DNA from: Enterococcus songbeiensis
GTDB lineage: Bacteria > Bacillota > Bacilli > Lactobacillales > Enterococcaceae
Assembly: GCF_005405265.1 (NCBI RefSeq)
Contig: NZ_BJDS01000015.1
Coordinates: 1-64,000, forward strand
Direction: 5' to 3'
DNA: 64,000 nt
The translations under genes were made by a program, and so were the position numbers. Positions 6,649-14,873 of this stretch are shown piece by piece. Numbering within the stretch: the first letter of the stretch is position 1; every line of letters begins with the position of its first letter. The notes beneath the pieces were generated by a model. The model had not been told where the DNA came from and did not search any database. It saw only the letters and a program-made list of their open reading frames with translations.

Positions 6649-6954
6649 TTAAATATCTGATTTACTATTTACTACCATTAATGGCTGGATCGCACCTTTA
6701 ATTAGTGTCCCTCTAAACTCAAAACCTTTAGAGGTAGAACGTCCAGTGTAATAAAGGTAGCCTGCATATCCATCAGCTGTTCGGTACCACTGAGGAGAAC
6801 TTTCAGTTTGATAATAAACTGTAACAACTTTAGTTGCGGCAAGAGCTGATGCAGCAGCGGAATTACTGCTTGCTGCGGAAGCGGTGACCCCGGTACTCAT
6901 GAGACCAACAAAAAGACCACTTGCAATAAGAGTTAACCCAATAAATTTCTTCAT
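6649..6954 (-). CDS. Small secreted protein, unknown function
   Basis: 101 aa from ATG 6954 with AGGAGG upstream (TATAGGAGG, 7-nt spacer). A clear Sec signal peptide (KKFIGLTLIASGLFVGLMS) is followed by a likely cut after VTASA, leaving about 74 residues. The mature part has an alanine-rich start, then VVTVYYQTESSPQWYRTADG, YAGYLYYTGR and a hydrophobic end. The 'S.P.W.Y...GY.GYLY' pattern resembles short beta-hairpin units in Gram-positive exported proteins. It does not look like a double-glycine or lantibiotic precursor. Its placement upstream of the peptide and TPR regulator genes suggests it could be the regulated output. A secreted bacteriocin-like or surface role is only a guess. Confidence 0.6.
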   Translation of the reverse strand: MKKFIGLTLIASGLFVGLMSTGVTASAASSNSAAASALAATKVVTVYYQTESSPQWYRTADGYAGYLYYTGRSTSKGFEFRGTLIKGAIQPLMVVNSKSDI

Positions 6955-7252
6955 AAAAAAACCTCCTATATTTTAATACAAGGTTATCTTAGCCTAAATA
7001 AATAAATAAATCAATAAAAAAATAAAATATAAATAATTTGTATTTTTCTGAAGAGCAGATTCAAAAGATGAAAAATGCATTTTTTTGTGGAAGTATTTTA
7101 TTTTTGGGTGAAAAAATACTATTTTTATGCTAGTCTATACATAACTTTAGTATTTTTTAAAGAAATTATATTTATGTGTTTATATTTATATATATTGATA
7201 GTGTTTGTGATTGGAAATTCTGATGAGTGGAGATAGAAGGGAGCAATTTTTA
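6955..7252. other. Divergent promoter region
   Basis: About 300 very AT-rich bases separate the minus-strand secreted-protein gene from the plus-strand ABC operon. An inverted pair aaaaaatact/agtatttttt lies at about 7115-7160. Similar AATACTAT strings occur near the TPR regulator start (about 6400) and in the terminator at 6426-6461, so a shared regulator site is possible. No gene is seen. Confidence 0.4.
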
Positions 7253-8653
7253 ATGAAAAAGCTTTTATCCGAGTGGAAAAATTCTGGAGAGAAATATGAA
7301 GGACCTATTGAATGGTATTTGAAGCGAAAAACAGGAGACAAAGGGAAACTAGTATTTTCATTAACGCTTCTGGGAATTTTTATTTTTTTCTTAACTCACA
7401 TTTTCATTGCTATCTTCATTTTAGTTTCGGTGGTTATAATCATTACCTGCTGCGTAATCATACTTGAAGTGTGGAAGAGTCCTGATCTACATCTTATTGT
7501 TTCTAAAATTTTTCCTTTTATACGTTTAGAATTTAAACGTATTTTTTTGAATAGAGTGAATTATTCTGTGATATTACTTACATTAATTATTGGCTTTGGC
7601 TCTGGTTATGCGTATCTCGTGTATCAACCACAATCTCAGGAAGCATTTGTTGCAAACCAAGCCTCAGCAGTTCGTACCGTTTTAGATCGACAAATACAAA
7701 TAGGTCATCTTACTCCAGAATTACAGAAAACATTAAGTGATAAAAAACTTGATGCAAATTTTGAGAATTACTTAAAGAAGCACGAAGAGCTAACTAACAG
7801 ACTTTATTCATTTCAAATCATGGAGAACTTTAATGATTATACATCTGTTCAAACTGAACAATTGTTGAATGAAGAAAAACTATTGAAGAAATTTAAGAAA
7901 GAGCGTCAGGATGGACAACTTAACTTTATTAGGAAACCATATGAGATTAATGCACAATTGGCTATTAATCGGGAATTGACAAAAGAGAAGATGGTCATAG
8001 AGACAAGGCAGACTACTGCGTTGGGAAGATTTTCTGAATGGTTTCCAATAATAATTTTAGTGGGTTTGTTCTTAACATTTGTTATTGCAGCACCAATAGT
8101 ACAAATAGACAACGATCATTCATCGATTTATTCATCACTACCAATTAGAACGTATCTAAGAATCATTTGCCGAGTACTTATTTATCAGCTTATATTTTTA
8201 ACCTATATAGTTAGTTCAATTATTGGGTATTTTTCTGTTTTTAAACTATTTTCTCAAATAGGAAGTTTACAGACCGTTTTTGCTTACTATTGGATAGATT
8301 CCTTTAAAGCTAGTCATGTTGGTCTCTTTATCGTCATTCATGTAAGTCTTGCACTTATCATAAATCTATTAATGCTCTTTTTACATGCAATGCTCAGCTT
8401 GAAAGTGAGAAGCTATTTCATTTCGACTACATTCATTCTCAGCACGTATTGTCTGATAGGGCTGCTTTTAGCTATCGGAAATCGTTCATTAGAGAAATTG
8501 GAATTCTTGTATCCTTATTTTGTAGTAGGTGGGATTTCTGATTATGGAATTATATTTTCTGGAGCTCTTTTAATGGGATTACTTGTTGCTTGTTCTGTTT
8601 TTCTACGAAAGCAATACTTAAAATATGATCATCTTCAAGGGAGTGTATGGTAA
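7253..8653 (+). CDS. ABC transporter membrane subunit (first of two)
   Basis: 466 aa from ATG 7253, chosen because AGAAGGGAG lies 9 nt upstream; ATG 7223 and TTG 7211 are in frame but lack ribosome sites. Two membrane spans near residues 35-70 (LVFSLTLLGIFIFFL...AIFILVSVVIIITCC) and one near 110-125 are followed by a large, lysine-rich outside loop of about 130 residues. At least five more spans complete the protein. This one-loop arrangement is typical of ABC-2-like permeases of peptide-export or immunity systems. It overlaps the ATPase gene by 7 nt. The second permease gene follows the ATPase, so the three form one transporter. Substrate unknown; context suggests a bacteriocin-type peptide or immunity function. 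Confidence 0.7.
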   Translation: MKKLLSEWKNSGEKYEGPIEWYLKRKTGDKGKLVFSLTLLGIFIFFLTHIFIAIFILVSVVIIITCCVIILEVWKSPDLHLIVSKIFPFIRLEFKRIFLNRVNYSVILLTLIIGFGSGYAYLVYQPQSQEAFVANQASAVRTVLDRQIQIGHLTPELQKTLSDKKLDANFENYLKKHEELTNRLYSFQIMENFNDYTSVQTEQLLNEEKLLKKFKKERQDGQLNFIRKPYEINAQLAINRELTKEKMVIETRQTTALGRFSEWFPIIILVGLFLTFVIAAPIVQIDNDHSSIYSSLPIRTYLRIICRVLIYQLIFLTYIVSSIIGYFSVFKLFSQIGSLQTVFAYYWIDSFKASHVGLFIVIHVSLALIINLLMLFLHAMLSLKVRSYFISTTFILSTYCLIGLLLAIGNRSLEKLEFLYPYFVVGGISDYGIIFSGALLMGLLVACSVFLRKQYLKYDHLQGSVW

Positions 8654-9555
8654 TGGATCAAACAGAATTGGTCATGCAATTAAAGTATTTGTCCAAAAGT
8701 TATGATAAAAGGAAAGTTATATCAAATGTCACATTAGATGTATTCTCTCATTCAATTATTGGTATAGCTAGCCCAAACGGATATGGAAAATCAACGCTAT
8801 TTCATTTAATAATGAACTATACAAAACCTGATTCTGGAAATATCACTTTTTTTAATGGCTTAGACTATAAAAAAAGAAAAGATTATGAGTCTATTCGAGA
8901 AAAAGTTGTTATGCTTCCAAATCAATTTGATTTACATGAAGAATTAACGGGGTGGCAACACTTAAAAATATATCAAAAAATGTGGCATCAACAAGAAAGT
9001 CGCTGCAACGAAATAATCGAAGATTTAGTTATGGAGAAATTTATTCAAAAAAGAGTTAGTGAGTATTCTTTAGGTATGAGACAAAAATTATGTTTTGCAA
9101 TGATATATATGACTAGAGGGAGAATTTTCTTATTGGATGAACTAACCAATGGGCTTGATAGACAAGCTATTAAGCATATTTCTAAAGCCATTTTTCGATT
9201 GAAAGCGGAAGGGGCTACAATTTTAATGATATCTCATGACTTAGTGCACCTTCAATCAATGGCTGATAAAGTCTATTTTTTAAAACATGCTGATTTGCAT
9301 TATGCTTATCCACTACCCGAAGAAATTGATCAAAAATTTATCTCCATTCCAAATCTTGATGATGAAAAAAAGCTGGATTTAAGTTTTCAAGAATTAAAAA
9401 CTGGGCGATACTATCGGCAAAATCTCAAGTTAGTACAGTTTCTAGTAGAGCATTCAATTGCTTTCAATGTGTCAAATCAAAGTTTGAGTGACGCTTTTAG
9501 CCGGTTTTATCCTGAAGATGGGGTTGAGAATGACAATGAATTACCTGAATTATGA
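8647..9555 (+). CDS. ABC transporter ATPase, divergent Walker A
   Basis: 302 aa from ATG 8647 (AAGGGAG upstream); ATG 8653 is an alternative. All ABC motifs are recognisable. Walker A is SPNGYGKST at 42-50, where the first glycine of GxxxxGKS/T is Ser. The signature is YSLGMRQKL in place of LSGGQ. Walker B is IFLLDELTNGLD, with Leu instead of Pro after the Glu. The H-loop is MISHDL. The catalytic Lys, Asp and Glu are retained, so it is probably active. It has no C39 peptidase domain and therefore cannot itself cut a double-glycine leader. The C-terminal 80 residues are a poorly conserved extension. It is encoded between two permease genes and overlaps both. Confidence 0.85.
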   Translation: MVMDQTELVMQLKYLSKSYDKRKVISNVTLDVFSHSIIGIASPNGYGKSTLFHLIMNYTKPDSGNITFFNGLDYKKRKDYESIREKVVMLPNQFDLHEELTGWQHLKIYQKMWHQQESRCNEIIEDLVMEKFIQKRVSEYSLGMRQKLCFAMIYMTRGRIFLLDELTNGLDRQAIKHISKAIFRLKAEGATILMISHDLVHLQSMADKVYFLKHADLHYAYPLPEEIDQKFISIPNLDDEKKLDLSFQELKTGRYYRQNLKLVQFLVEHSIAFNVSNQSLSDAFSRFYPEDGVENDNELPEL

Positions 9556-10648
9556 ATTTCATCTATTTTATAAAAAAAAGAAAATATTGGGGATACTTGG
9601 TTTAATTCTTGCTTTAGGCTTTTTTATGGGTACCCTATATCTCAGTAACTTTCATCCAGTAGAGCCTATAGATCAAGCACGATTACAGATAAGTGAAACT
9701 GATGTTAATCACAAGGATAAACAAAAAACCTTGGAGAATTACTTACGCCTATCTGTTGAATATTACGATGGCTCCTTAACCGCCTTACAGTTTCCAGAGA
9801 AATACTTTACTTTTCATAATTATTACGGTCAATCTGATGCGGCATATCAATTCTCTTATAACTATATTCTTTACAATGGACTGATAAAAAATAGTAATAA
9901 TCTATCGACCAATGTAATTGAAGAAACGACGGCAGCACAATTTATGCTTCCATCCTTAGAATTTAGTCTCCCACTGTTACTTATTTTATTTTGTTTTGGT
10001 TGTTCAGATATAGTGTTGAAAGATCGACGTAATGCCTCAATCGCGTTTGGCCTTCCAGTTTCAAATTTAAAGAAGTTACTGACAAAAACCGTTATGGGGA
10101 TAAGTTTTTCCATTTGTATTTTTCTATTGTTCTTTTTAGTTGTATATATTACTGTCGGAATTCAAAATGGATTTGGTTCACTTTCGATTGAGAATCCAAT
10201 TTATAAAGGAGTACTTACCAAAAGCAACTTTGAGACCTTGATTCGAGCAAATATTACTCCCGAAGTTTTTAGTTTACTCCCGATTTGGAAAATATTGTTG
10301 GAAGTGTTTATCATGTACTTACTTCTATCAAGTGTTTTTCTAGTAATCATTTTTACCGTGACAAATTTTATCTCCTCTCAGGTAGTTGTGCTAAGTATTC
10401 TTTGTCCAATTCCAGTGTTGTCCTATCTCCCACAAGAGCGATTTTCAGGAATATATAATAAGTGGTTAGCTTACCTGCCTTGGAATTACTTGAAAATAGT
10501 ACCTGTACTAACTGGTAAAATCCAACAATGGGTGGGTGGGGATAATATTACTGTTTTGAGAGGGGTTAAGCTTTATCTTATTCTCCTTTTTGTATTTGGA
10601 TTAGTGAGCTTTCTTTTTAGAAATCGACTTTCTAGGTATAATAACTAG
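9530..10648 (+). CDS. ABC transporter membrane subunit (second of two)
   Basis: 372 aa if translation starts at ATG 9530 (GGGG about 8 nt upstream). The frame runs back to GTG 9488 inside the ATPase gene, and ATG 9536 is equally possible. One N-terminal span (ILGILGLILALGFFMGTLYL) precedes an outside loop of about 120 residues. Five or six spans follow, including LPLLLILFCFGCSDIVL and ISFSICIFLLFFLVVYITVG. It partners the ATPase and first permease through overlapping coding regions. The operon stops at 10648, where the downstream gene is on the opposite strand. Confidence 0.7.
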   Translation: MTMNYLNYEFHLFYKKKKILGILGLILALGFFMGTLYLSNFHPVEPIDQARLQISETDVNHKDKQKTLENYLRLSVEYYDGSLTALQFPEKYFTFHNYYGQSDAAYQFSYNYILYNGLIKNSNNLSTNVIEETTAAQFMLPSLEFSLPLLLILFCFGCSDIVLKDRRNASIAFGLPVSNLKKLLTKTVMGISFSICIFLLFFLVVYITVGIQNGFGSLSIENPIYKGVLTKSNFETLIRANITPEVFSLLPIWKILLEVFIMYLLLSSVFLVIIFTVTNFISSQVVVLSILCPIPVLSYLPQERFSGIYNKWLAYLPWNYLKIVPVLTGKIQQWVGGDNITVLRGVKLYLILLFVFGLVSFLFRNRLSRYNN

Positions 10649-10656
10649 GAATTTTT

Positions 10657-10758
10657 TTATTTTTTATAAAAGAAGAGGATCCCAATCCCACCCTCGATGG
10701 ATCCTAACTCATTTGTCTCTAAAGAATCAAATTTAGATAACGATGCATTATTTTTCAT
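10657..10758 (-). CDS. Double-glycine leader peptide, candidate pheromone with a 9-residue mature part
   Basis: 33 aa on the minus strand, ATG 10758 to TAA 10657, with GGAGG 8 nt upstream of the ATG. The N-terminal 24 residues are a textbook double-glycine leader: MKNNASLSKFDSLE, then NELGSIEGG, matching the 'L...EL..I.GG' pattern with Gly-Gly at 23-24. Cleavage would release IGILFFYKK, a 9-residue hydrophobic, basic-ended peptide. That is too short for most class II bacteriocins and similar in kind to ComC/BlpC-type inducing factors. It sits between a three-gene ABC transporter and a histidine kinase/LytTR pair. No C39-peptidase exporter is in this window, so processing would depend on one elsewhere. 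Identification is by motif and context. Confidence 0.75.
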   Translation of the reverse strand: MKNNASLSKFDSLETNELGSIEGGIGILFFYKK

Positions 10759-10904
10759 TATTTTTTCCTCCAAATATTTATTTAATAGTTGTGCAACTAC
10801 TATAAACTGATCTTAATCTTTGGACTTCTCAACATCAATCGTATAATCATAAAGCGACATTAAGATTTCTTAAACGTTTTTTTTATTTTTAAATTCATTA
10901 TCTT

Positions 10905-10934
10905 ACCGTTCAAGAAATTAAAATGACCGATTAC
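10905..10934 (+). promoter_or_regulatory. Paired LytTR-type repeats
   Basis: ACCGTTCAA (10905-10913) and ACCGATTAC (10926-10934) begin exactly 21 bp apart, i.e. 9-bp half sites separated by 12 bp. This is the spacing and GTT-centred shape of AgrA/ComE-family binding sites. The LytTR regulator encoded at 12721-13455 is the obvious candidate. The repeat orientation favours a plus-strand promoter, but the peptide gene on the minus strand starts only 147 bp away, so the target is unsettled. Confidence 0.5.
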
Positions 10935-11398
10935 GATAATCAGTTTTCTTTTTTTGCAAATTTAGTGAATAATAGTAAAAAATAGGAAGAAATTTTTGGA
11001 TGCATTCATGTAGATGTTACAAAGATTTGAGGAATTGCGGTTTTCTATCTATGATTTTAAGAGGAAAGAATCATTTGCTAGACTAAGAAAAATGATAAAA
11101 ACGGGTACAACCGATTTAGAAAATTACTGAAACTGCAAAAACTTTAAATTCTAAAACGCAAAATAAGTAGAGCAGATATTCCACTATTTTTTATATTTAG
11201 ATAGTGTAGTTCCATTTTTCGTTCATGTACTGAAGGAAGGTAAGTGGTCATGTTACTATGCAACATAGAAATTCTATTGTGTTAGCAGGCATGATGCTGA
11301 AGATTGTGGTCTCTACTATTTTTAGTGTTTGGTTATTATTGTGAGTTGATCTCCTAGATGATAAGATATGTAGTAATTTAGGGTGGGAGAGAAATAAA
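10935..11398. other. Region between LytTR repeats and the kinase gene
   Basis: The stretch is AT-rich and has no long frame. Two short plus-strand ORFs are worth recording. 11000-11086 (28 aa, three cysteines, starts MHSCRCYKDL) has TAGGAAG 10 nt upstream. 11258-11344 (28 aa, starts MQHRNSIVLAGMM and is hydrophobic at its end) has only a distant GGAAGG. Neither resembles a known peptide family, so I do not call them as genes. The kinase ribosome site (GGGTGGGAGAG) ends the region. Confidence 0.4.
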
Positions 11399-12721
11399 AT
11401 GGTGAACTTTATTCTTATAGTACTAAGTTTAGCGATGCAGTTGATGTTAATGTGGGTGATCTACTATCAGATAACTAGGACAAAAATTAACTTCTTGTGG
11501 ATTGTGTATTCTGTGATCATATCGACAGGGAGTTTGTTTATTCTTAAAAGCTATTGGATGATTATTATGCTGCCATTTTTCTGTATCTATAGTTTCATAA
11601 ATGAGAAAAAAGATAATTGGTTATTGATTTCTTTTAACGATATTTATACTATTTTTATCTCAGTTTTATTGATGAATTTAACGTCAATGCTCTACTATCT
11701 TGTTGTACCGGTAACCATTTTTAATCGTACTAGGTATCTACTAATAATAAACAGTATTATTTTCCCAGTGGTATTGCACACGATACTGCTAAAAGTATTT
11801 AAATTTAATTTTGCAATTCTAAAATATAAAGATTCGTTTATAAGAAATAAAATACTGCTTCCATTAAATGTAGCGTTATATGGTGGATTTTCATTATTTT
11901 TGGTTGTTTATGGTTATGAAAACAGAGTTAGTGCTAATACTCCTGTCAATGAGTACACAAAATATGTTTTTTTTATTTATACTTTTATGTTTTTTAGTCT
12001 ACTCATTTTCCTAACAATTCAAATGAAAAATTATTTACAAAAGCAAGTACAAGATATAAAAGAAGAACAATACAATCAGTTGACTTTGTATACACAAGAA
12101 ATTGAGGAGCTTTACCAACAGATCAGGGGATTCAGACATGATTTTGGAAACATGCTAATTAGTATGAGTGAAAGTATTAATTCAGCAGATGTGGAACAAA
12201 TTAGGAATGTATATAATAAGGTTCTCTTGCAGGCCAATATTGAATTAAATCAAACTTATTATGATGTTGCAGAATTATCAAATATAGAAAATACTGCCAT
12301 AAAAAGCATTTTATCTTCAAAAATTATGATCGCTAATCAAAGTGGTCTTCATATCTCGTTGGAAATAAAAGAAAAAGTTGTTTTTTCTGATATGGATATT
12401 TTGGATTATGTTCGAATTATCTCGGTTTTAATCGACAATGCAATAGAAGCTGGAATCAATAGTGAAGAAAAAAAGGTTGGTATTGCTATTTTTTTAGCTG
12501 AGGAGCAACTAATTTTAATTGTTCACAATTCACGAGAACCAGGAGTTCTGACAATTAAGAATCTTTTTGATCCTAAGTTTTCAACAAAAGGGCATGATCG
12601 TGGAACTGGATTGTACAATATTCAAAACATCATTCAGAAATACGAAAATGTTACTTTAGAAACCCAAATTGAAGATACAAGTTTGGCACAAAGATTAATT
12701 ATCAGGCAGGTGATCGACTAG
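11399..12721 (+). CDS. AgrC/ComD-like peptide-sensing histidine kinase
   Basis: 440 aa from ATG 11399. The N-terminal half has about six membrane spans (to about residue 205), as in HPK10 pheromone receptors. The cytoplasmic part has a coiled helix and then the phospho-acceptor segment QIRGFRHDFGNML with His in the RHDFGN motif. It has an N-box IDNAIEAG and a G-box GTGLYNIQNII, with 'FDPKFSTKGHDRGTGL' as the ATP lid. The TAG stop shares its last base with the GTG start of the response regulator. The nearby double-glycine peptide is the natural candidate ligand. The family as a whole senses secreted peptides; this particular pairing is inferred. Confidence 0.88.
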   Translation: MVNFILIVLSLAMQLMLMWVIYYQITRTKINFLWIVYSVIISTGSLFILKSYWMIIMLPFFCIYSFINEKKDNWLLISFNDIYTIFISVLLMNLTSMLYYLVVPVTIFNRTRYLLIINSIIFPVVLHTILLKVFKFNFAILKYKDSFIRNKILLPLNVALYGGFSLFLVVYGYENRVSANTPVNEYTKYVFFIYTFMFFSLLIFLTIQMKNYLQKQVQDIKEEQYNQLTLYTQEIEELYQQIRGFRHDFGNMLISMSESINSADVEQIRNVYNKVLLQANIELNQTYYDVAELSNIENTAIKSILSSKIMIANQSGLHISLEIKEKVVFSDMDILDYVRIISVLIDNAIEAGINSEEKKVGIAIFLAEEQLILIVHNSREPGVLTIKNLFDPKFSTKGHDRGTGLYNIQNIIQKYENVTLETQIEDTSLAQRLIIRQVID

Positions 12722-13455
12722 TGAATATTTATATTTTAGAGGATGATTTATATCAAAGGAATAGAATCAAAGAAGTGATAAAAGAAATCCGAACTACAAG
12801 TAATTTTCGAATAAAAAAAATTTTTGATACTGGTAGACCAGAGGAATTGATTGAGAGCATCGTTGAACGTGGATGTCACATGCTATTTTTTCTGGATAAT
12901 GAGATTAAAGAAAGTCAAAAGAAGGGGTTGGATATAGCAAAAAAAATCCGGGAGTTAGATCGATATGCTACGATTGTTTTTGTTACAACACATTCTGAAT
13001 TTTCCTTTTTAACGTATTCGTATCAGGTCTCTGCCTTAAATTTTATCGCAAAGGATCAAAACGAGGAAAGTTTCAGGGAACAAATCTACGAGAGTATTCA
13101 ATATGTCGATAGAGGAATGGATGAAGAGAAACCAACAGACGTATTTCAATTTGAAAGTGAGTTTAAAAAATTTTGGGTGCCTTTTTCCGAAATTTTATAT
13201 TTTGAGACGCTACCTCAACCGCATAAAATTGTGTTAGTTACCTTGAAGCAAAGAATCGAATTCTATGGAAATCTAGCTGAAATTGAAACTATGGATTCAC
13301 GTTTGTATAGATGCCATAAATCATTTGTTGTTAATTTGAAAAGTATAGTAGTAATTGACAGAGCAAAAAATTTACTTATTTTAAAAAATGATGAAAACTG
13401 CTTATTATCGAGAAGAAAATTGAAAAATATTGCGGAAAGATTACTAGATATTTAA
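12721..13455 (+). CDS. LytTR response regulator (AgrA/ComE-like)
   Basis: 244 aa from GTG 12721, overlapping the kinase stop by one base. The receiver domain (residues 1-125) opens NIYILEDDLYQRN, has the phospho-acceptor Asp in LFFLDNEI and a switch region VFVTTHSEFSF. The C-terminal LytTR DNA-binding domain (about 140-244) contains FYGNLAEIE, LYRCHKSFVVNL and LSRRKLKNI, matching the 'R.H.S..VN' and 'SR...K.I' features of AgrA, ComE and PlnC. It probably binds the 21-bp-spaced repeats at 10905-10934. The regulated genes are likely the local peptide/transport/CPBP genes. Confidence 0.88.
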   Translation: MNIYILEDDLYQRNRIKEVIKEIRTTSNFRIKKIFDTGRPEELIESIVERGCHMLFFLDNEIKESQKKGLDIAKKIRELDRYATIVFVTTHSEFSFLTYSYQVSALNFIAKDQNEESFREQIYESIQYVDRGMDEEKPTDVFQFESEFKKFWVPFSEILYFETLPQPHKIVLVTLKQRIEFYGNLAEIETMDSRLYRCHKSFVVNLKSIVVIDRAKNLLILKNDENCLLSRRKLKNIAERLLDI

Positions 13456-13601
13456 TTTTATTGGAAAAGGAATATTTTATCCACGTTGGAAAATGAGCCG
13501 TTCTGGAAGAGTTTGCTACCATTGTGGAAAAATCCTTTGAAATAAATTCTGTTCAGTCTTATAGTGAAGAAAATTCTGAAATTGAAAGAGGAGTATTAAA
13601 A

Positions 13602-13910
13602 ATGAAGACTGCGTTTTTTTTAACTGAAATGAGAAGATATGATTATACGGGCTCAGCGTTGGCTAACACAATATTATTCGGGAATAAAACGAATAAGGAA
13701 CTAGAAATGATAAAAAATAGATTTTCAAATTACAATTGGCATGCTGTCAAACTAGATGATATTTATAATTTGTTAGGCCAAGAAGATAGTCAACTCATTG
13801 TAGTTTCTACCAAAGCAAAAGCATACACTCATGCACTGAGGGATAAATATTCTAATTCAAGAATTATTACAATTGAAGAGATAACATTGAACCCCAATCT
13901 ATTATTATGA
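13602..13910 (+). CDS. Hypothetical protein between the response regulator and CPBP protease
   Basis: 102 aa from ATG 13602, where AGAGGAG lies 8 nt upstream. The frame is open back to 13524 without a ribosome site. It is soluble and contains MKTAFFLTEMRRYDYTGS, a lysine-rich centre and the hydrophobic strand SQLIVVSTKAKAY. I do not recognise the family. Its stop overlaps the CPBP start (ATGA), so the two are co-translated. Position in a kinase-regulator-CPBP cluster suggests an immunity or peptide-maturation accessory, which is inference only. Confidence 0.55.
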   Translation: MKTAFFLTEMRRYDYTGSALANTILFGNKTNKELEMIKNRFSNYNWHAVKLDDIYNLLGQEDSQLIVVSTKAKAYTHALRDKYSNSRIITIEEITLNPNLLL

Positions 13911-14563
13911 CAAGACCTAACAATATAATAAAACGCTCACTATTTTTTCTAAGTTTAATTATACTGAGCATATTCATACAATTTGAGGTAATTTTTGATA
14001 TAAATGGTACTATATTGCATGAAAATGAAGATCAATTTATTCTATTGAAAACAGTTCTTTGGCTGGTCGTTTTTGTTTTTTTTCTGTGGGTGTACTTCAA
14101 GCAACTAAAAAAAGACAAACGAACTGTTTTTTCTTTAATAGGAAAATTAACTCACAGGAATGTATTGATTTTTGTGGGAATGTTTTTACTTATCTTGATA
14201 GTAAACTATATTGATATAAAGCTAAATCCGTTAGTCATTTCAGAAAATCAATCAATAATTAATCAATATGAAAGGATTGTACCTCATCTGACAATACTTA
14301 GTAATTCTATCTTTGCTCCAACTATTGAAGAAATTCTTTTTAGAGGAATATTTTTTAATCTTTTTTTTCAGAATAAAACAAAAGTAAATGTGATTCTATG
14401 TATTTTTTTCTCCGGAGTAATTTTTAGCTTTGCCCATCAATTTACCTTTGATTTTAATTTACTCATTTATTGTGCGATGGGCTGGATTCTTGCTTCCACC
14501 TATTGGTATACTGGAAGCTTATCGTACCCAATAGCATTACATGCATTAGTAAATATTCTTTAG
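13907..14563 (+). CDS. CPBP-family (CAAX/Abi) intramembrane protease
   Basis: 218 aa with about seven membrane spans. The family motifs are present in order: EEILFRGIFF (EExxxR, paired glutamates plus Arg), FSFAHQFTFDFN (FxxxH-type) and HALVNIL (HxxxN/D) at the C-terminus. These are the metal/catalytic residues of CPBP glutamic-type intramembrane proteases. Members encoded in bacteriocin and quorum-sensing loci (Pln- and Sak-type) provide self-immunity or help peptide processing. It overlaps the preceding hypothetical gene by 4 nt and closes the signalling cluster. Confidence 0.85.
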   Translation: MTRPNNIIKRSLFFLSLIILSIFIQFEVIFDINGTILHENEDQFILLKTVLWLVVFVFFLWVYFKQLKKDKRTVFSLIGKLTHRNVLIFVGMFLLILIVNYIDIKLNPLVISENQSIINQYERIVPHLTILSNSIFAPTIEEILFRGIFFNLFFQNKTKVNVILCIFFSGVIFSFAHQFTFDFNLLIYCAMGWILASTYWYTGSLSYPIALHALVNIL

Positions 14564-14873
14564 AGAAAATCTCAATTACAGTAATAAGTATGCGAAAATA
14601 TGTTGTATTCTAAGCTAGAAATTACCCTGTAACAATCAATTTACCCTCAGACATGATTTAATGGTTAAAGATAAAATTGAAGTTATTTTGAACTTTCCGC
14701 TTTTGAAGAACTATAAAAAGTCTTGTAGAATCGATGATCTGTTTGATTTTTTTTGAGTGGGATTCTTTGTTACTATCAGAAACCACACAGAATAATAAAT
14801 GAATTTTATGTTATCTGCATTAAAGGATTGATAAATCTAGATAGGAGTATTAGACAGTACCTAGCTTGTAATA
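14564..14873. other. Intergenic region, convergent gene ends
   Basis: 310 AT-rich bases lie between the CPBP stop and the end of a minus-strand membrane gene. I see no ORF with a ribosome site and no clean terminator hairpin. A T8 run (about 14746-14753) is present without a convincing stem. Confidence 0.5.

Noticed and set aside
9871-10113. Minus-strand ORF opposite the second permease
   Set aside because: Mirror of the permease coding frame, without start signals.
10830-10880. A 15-codon minus-strand ORF (MSLYDYTIDVEKSKD) upstream of the double-glycine peptide
   Set aside because: No ribosome site and no leader features; too short to support.
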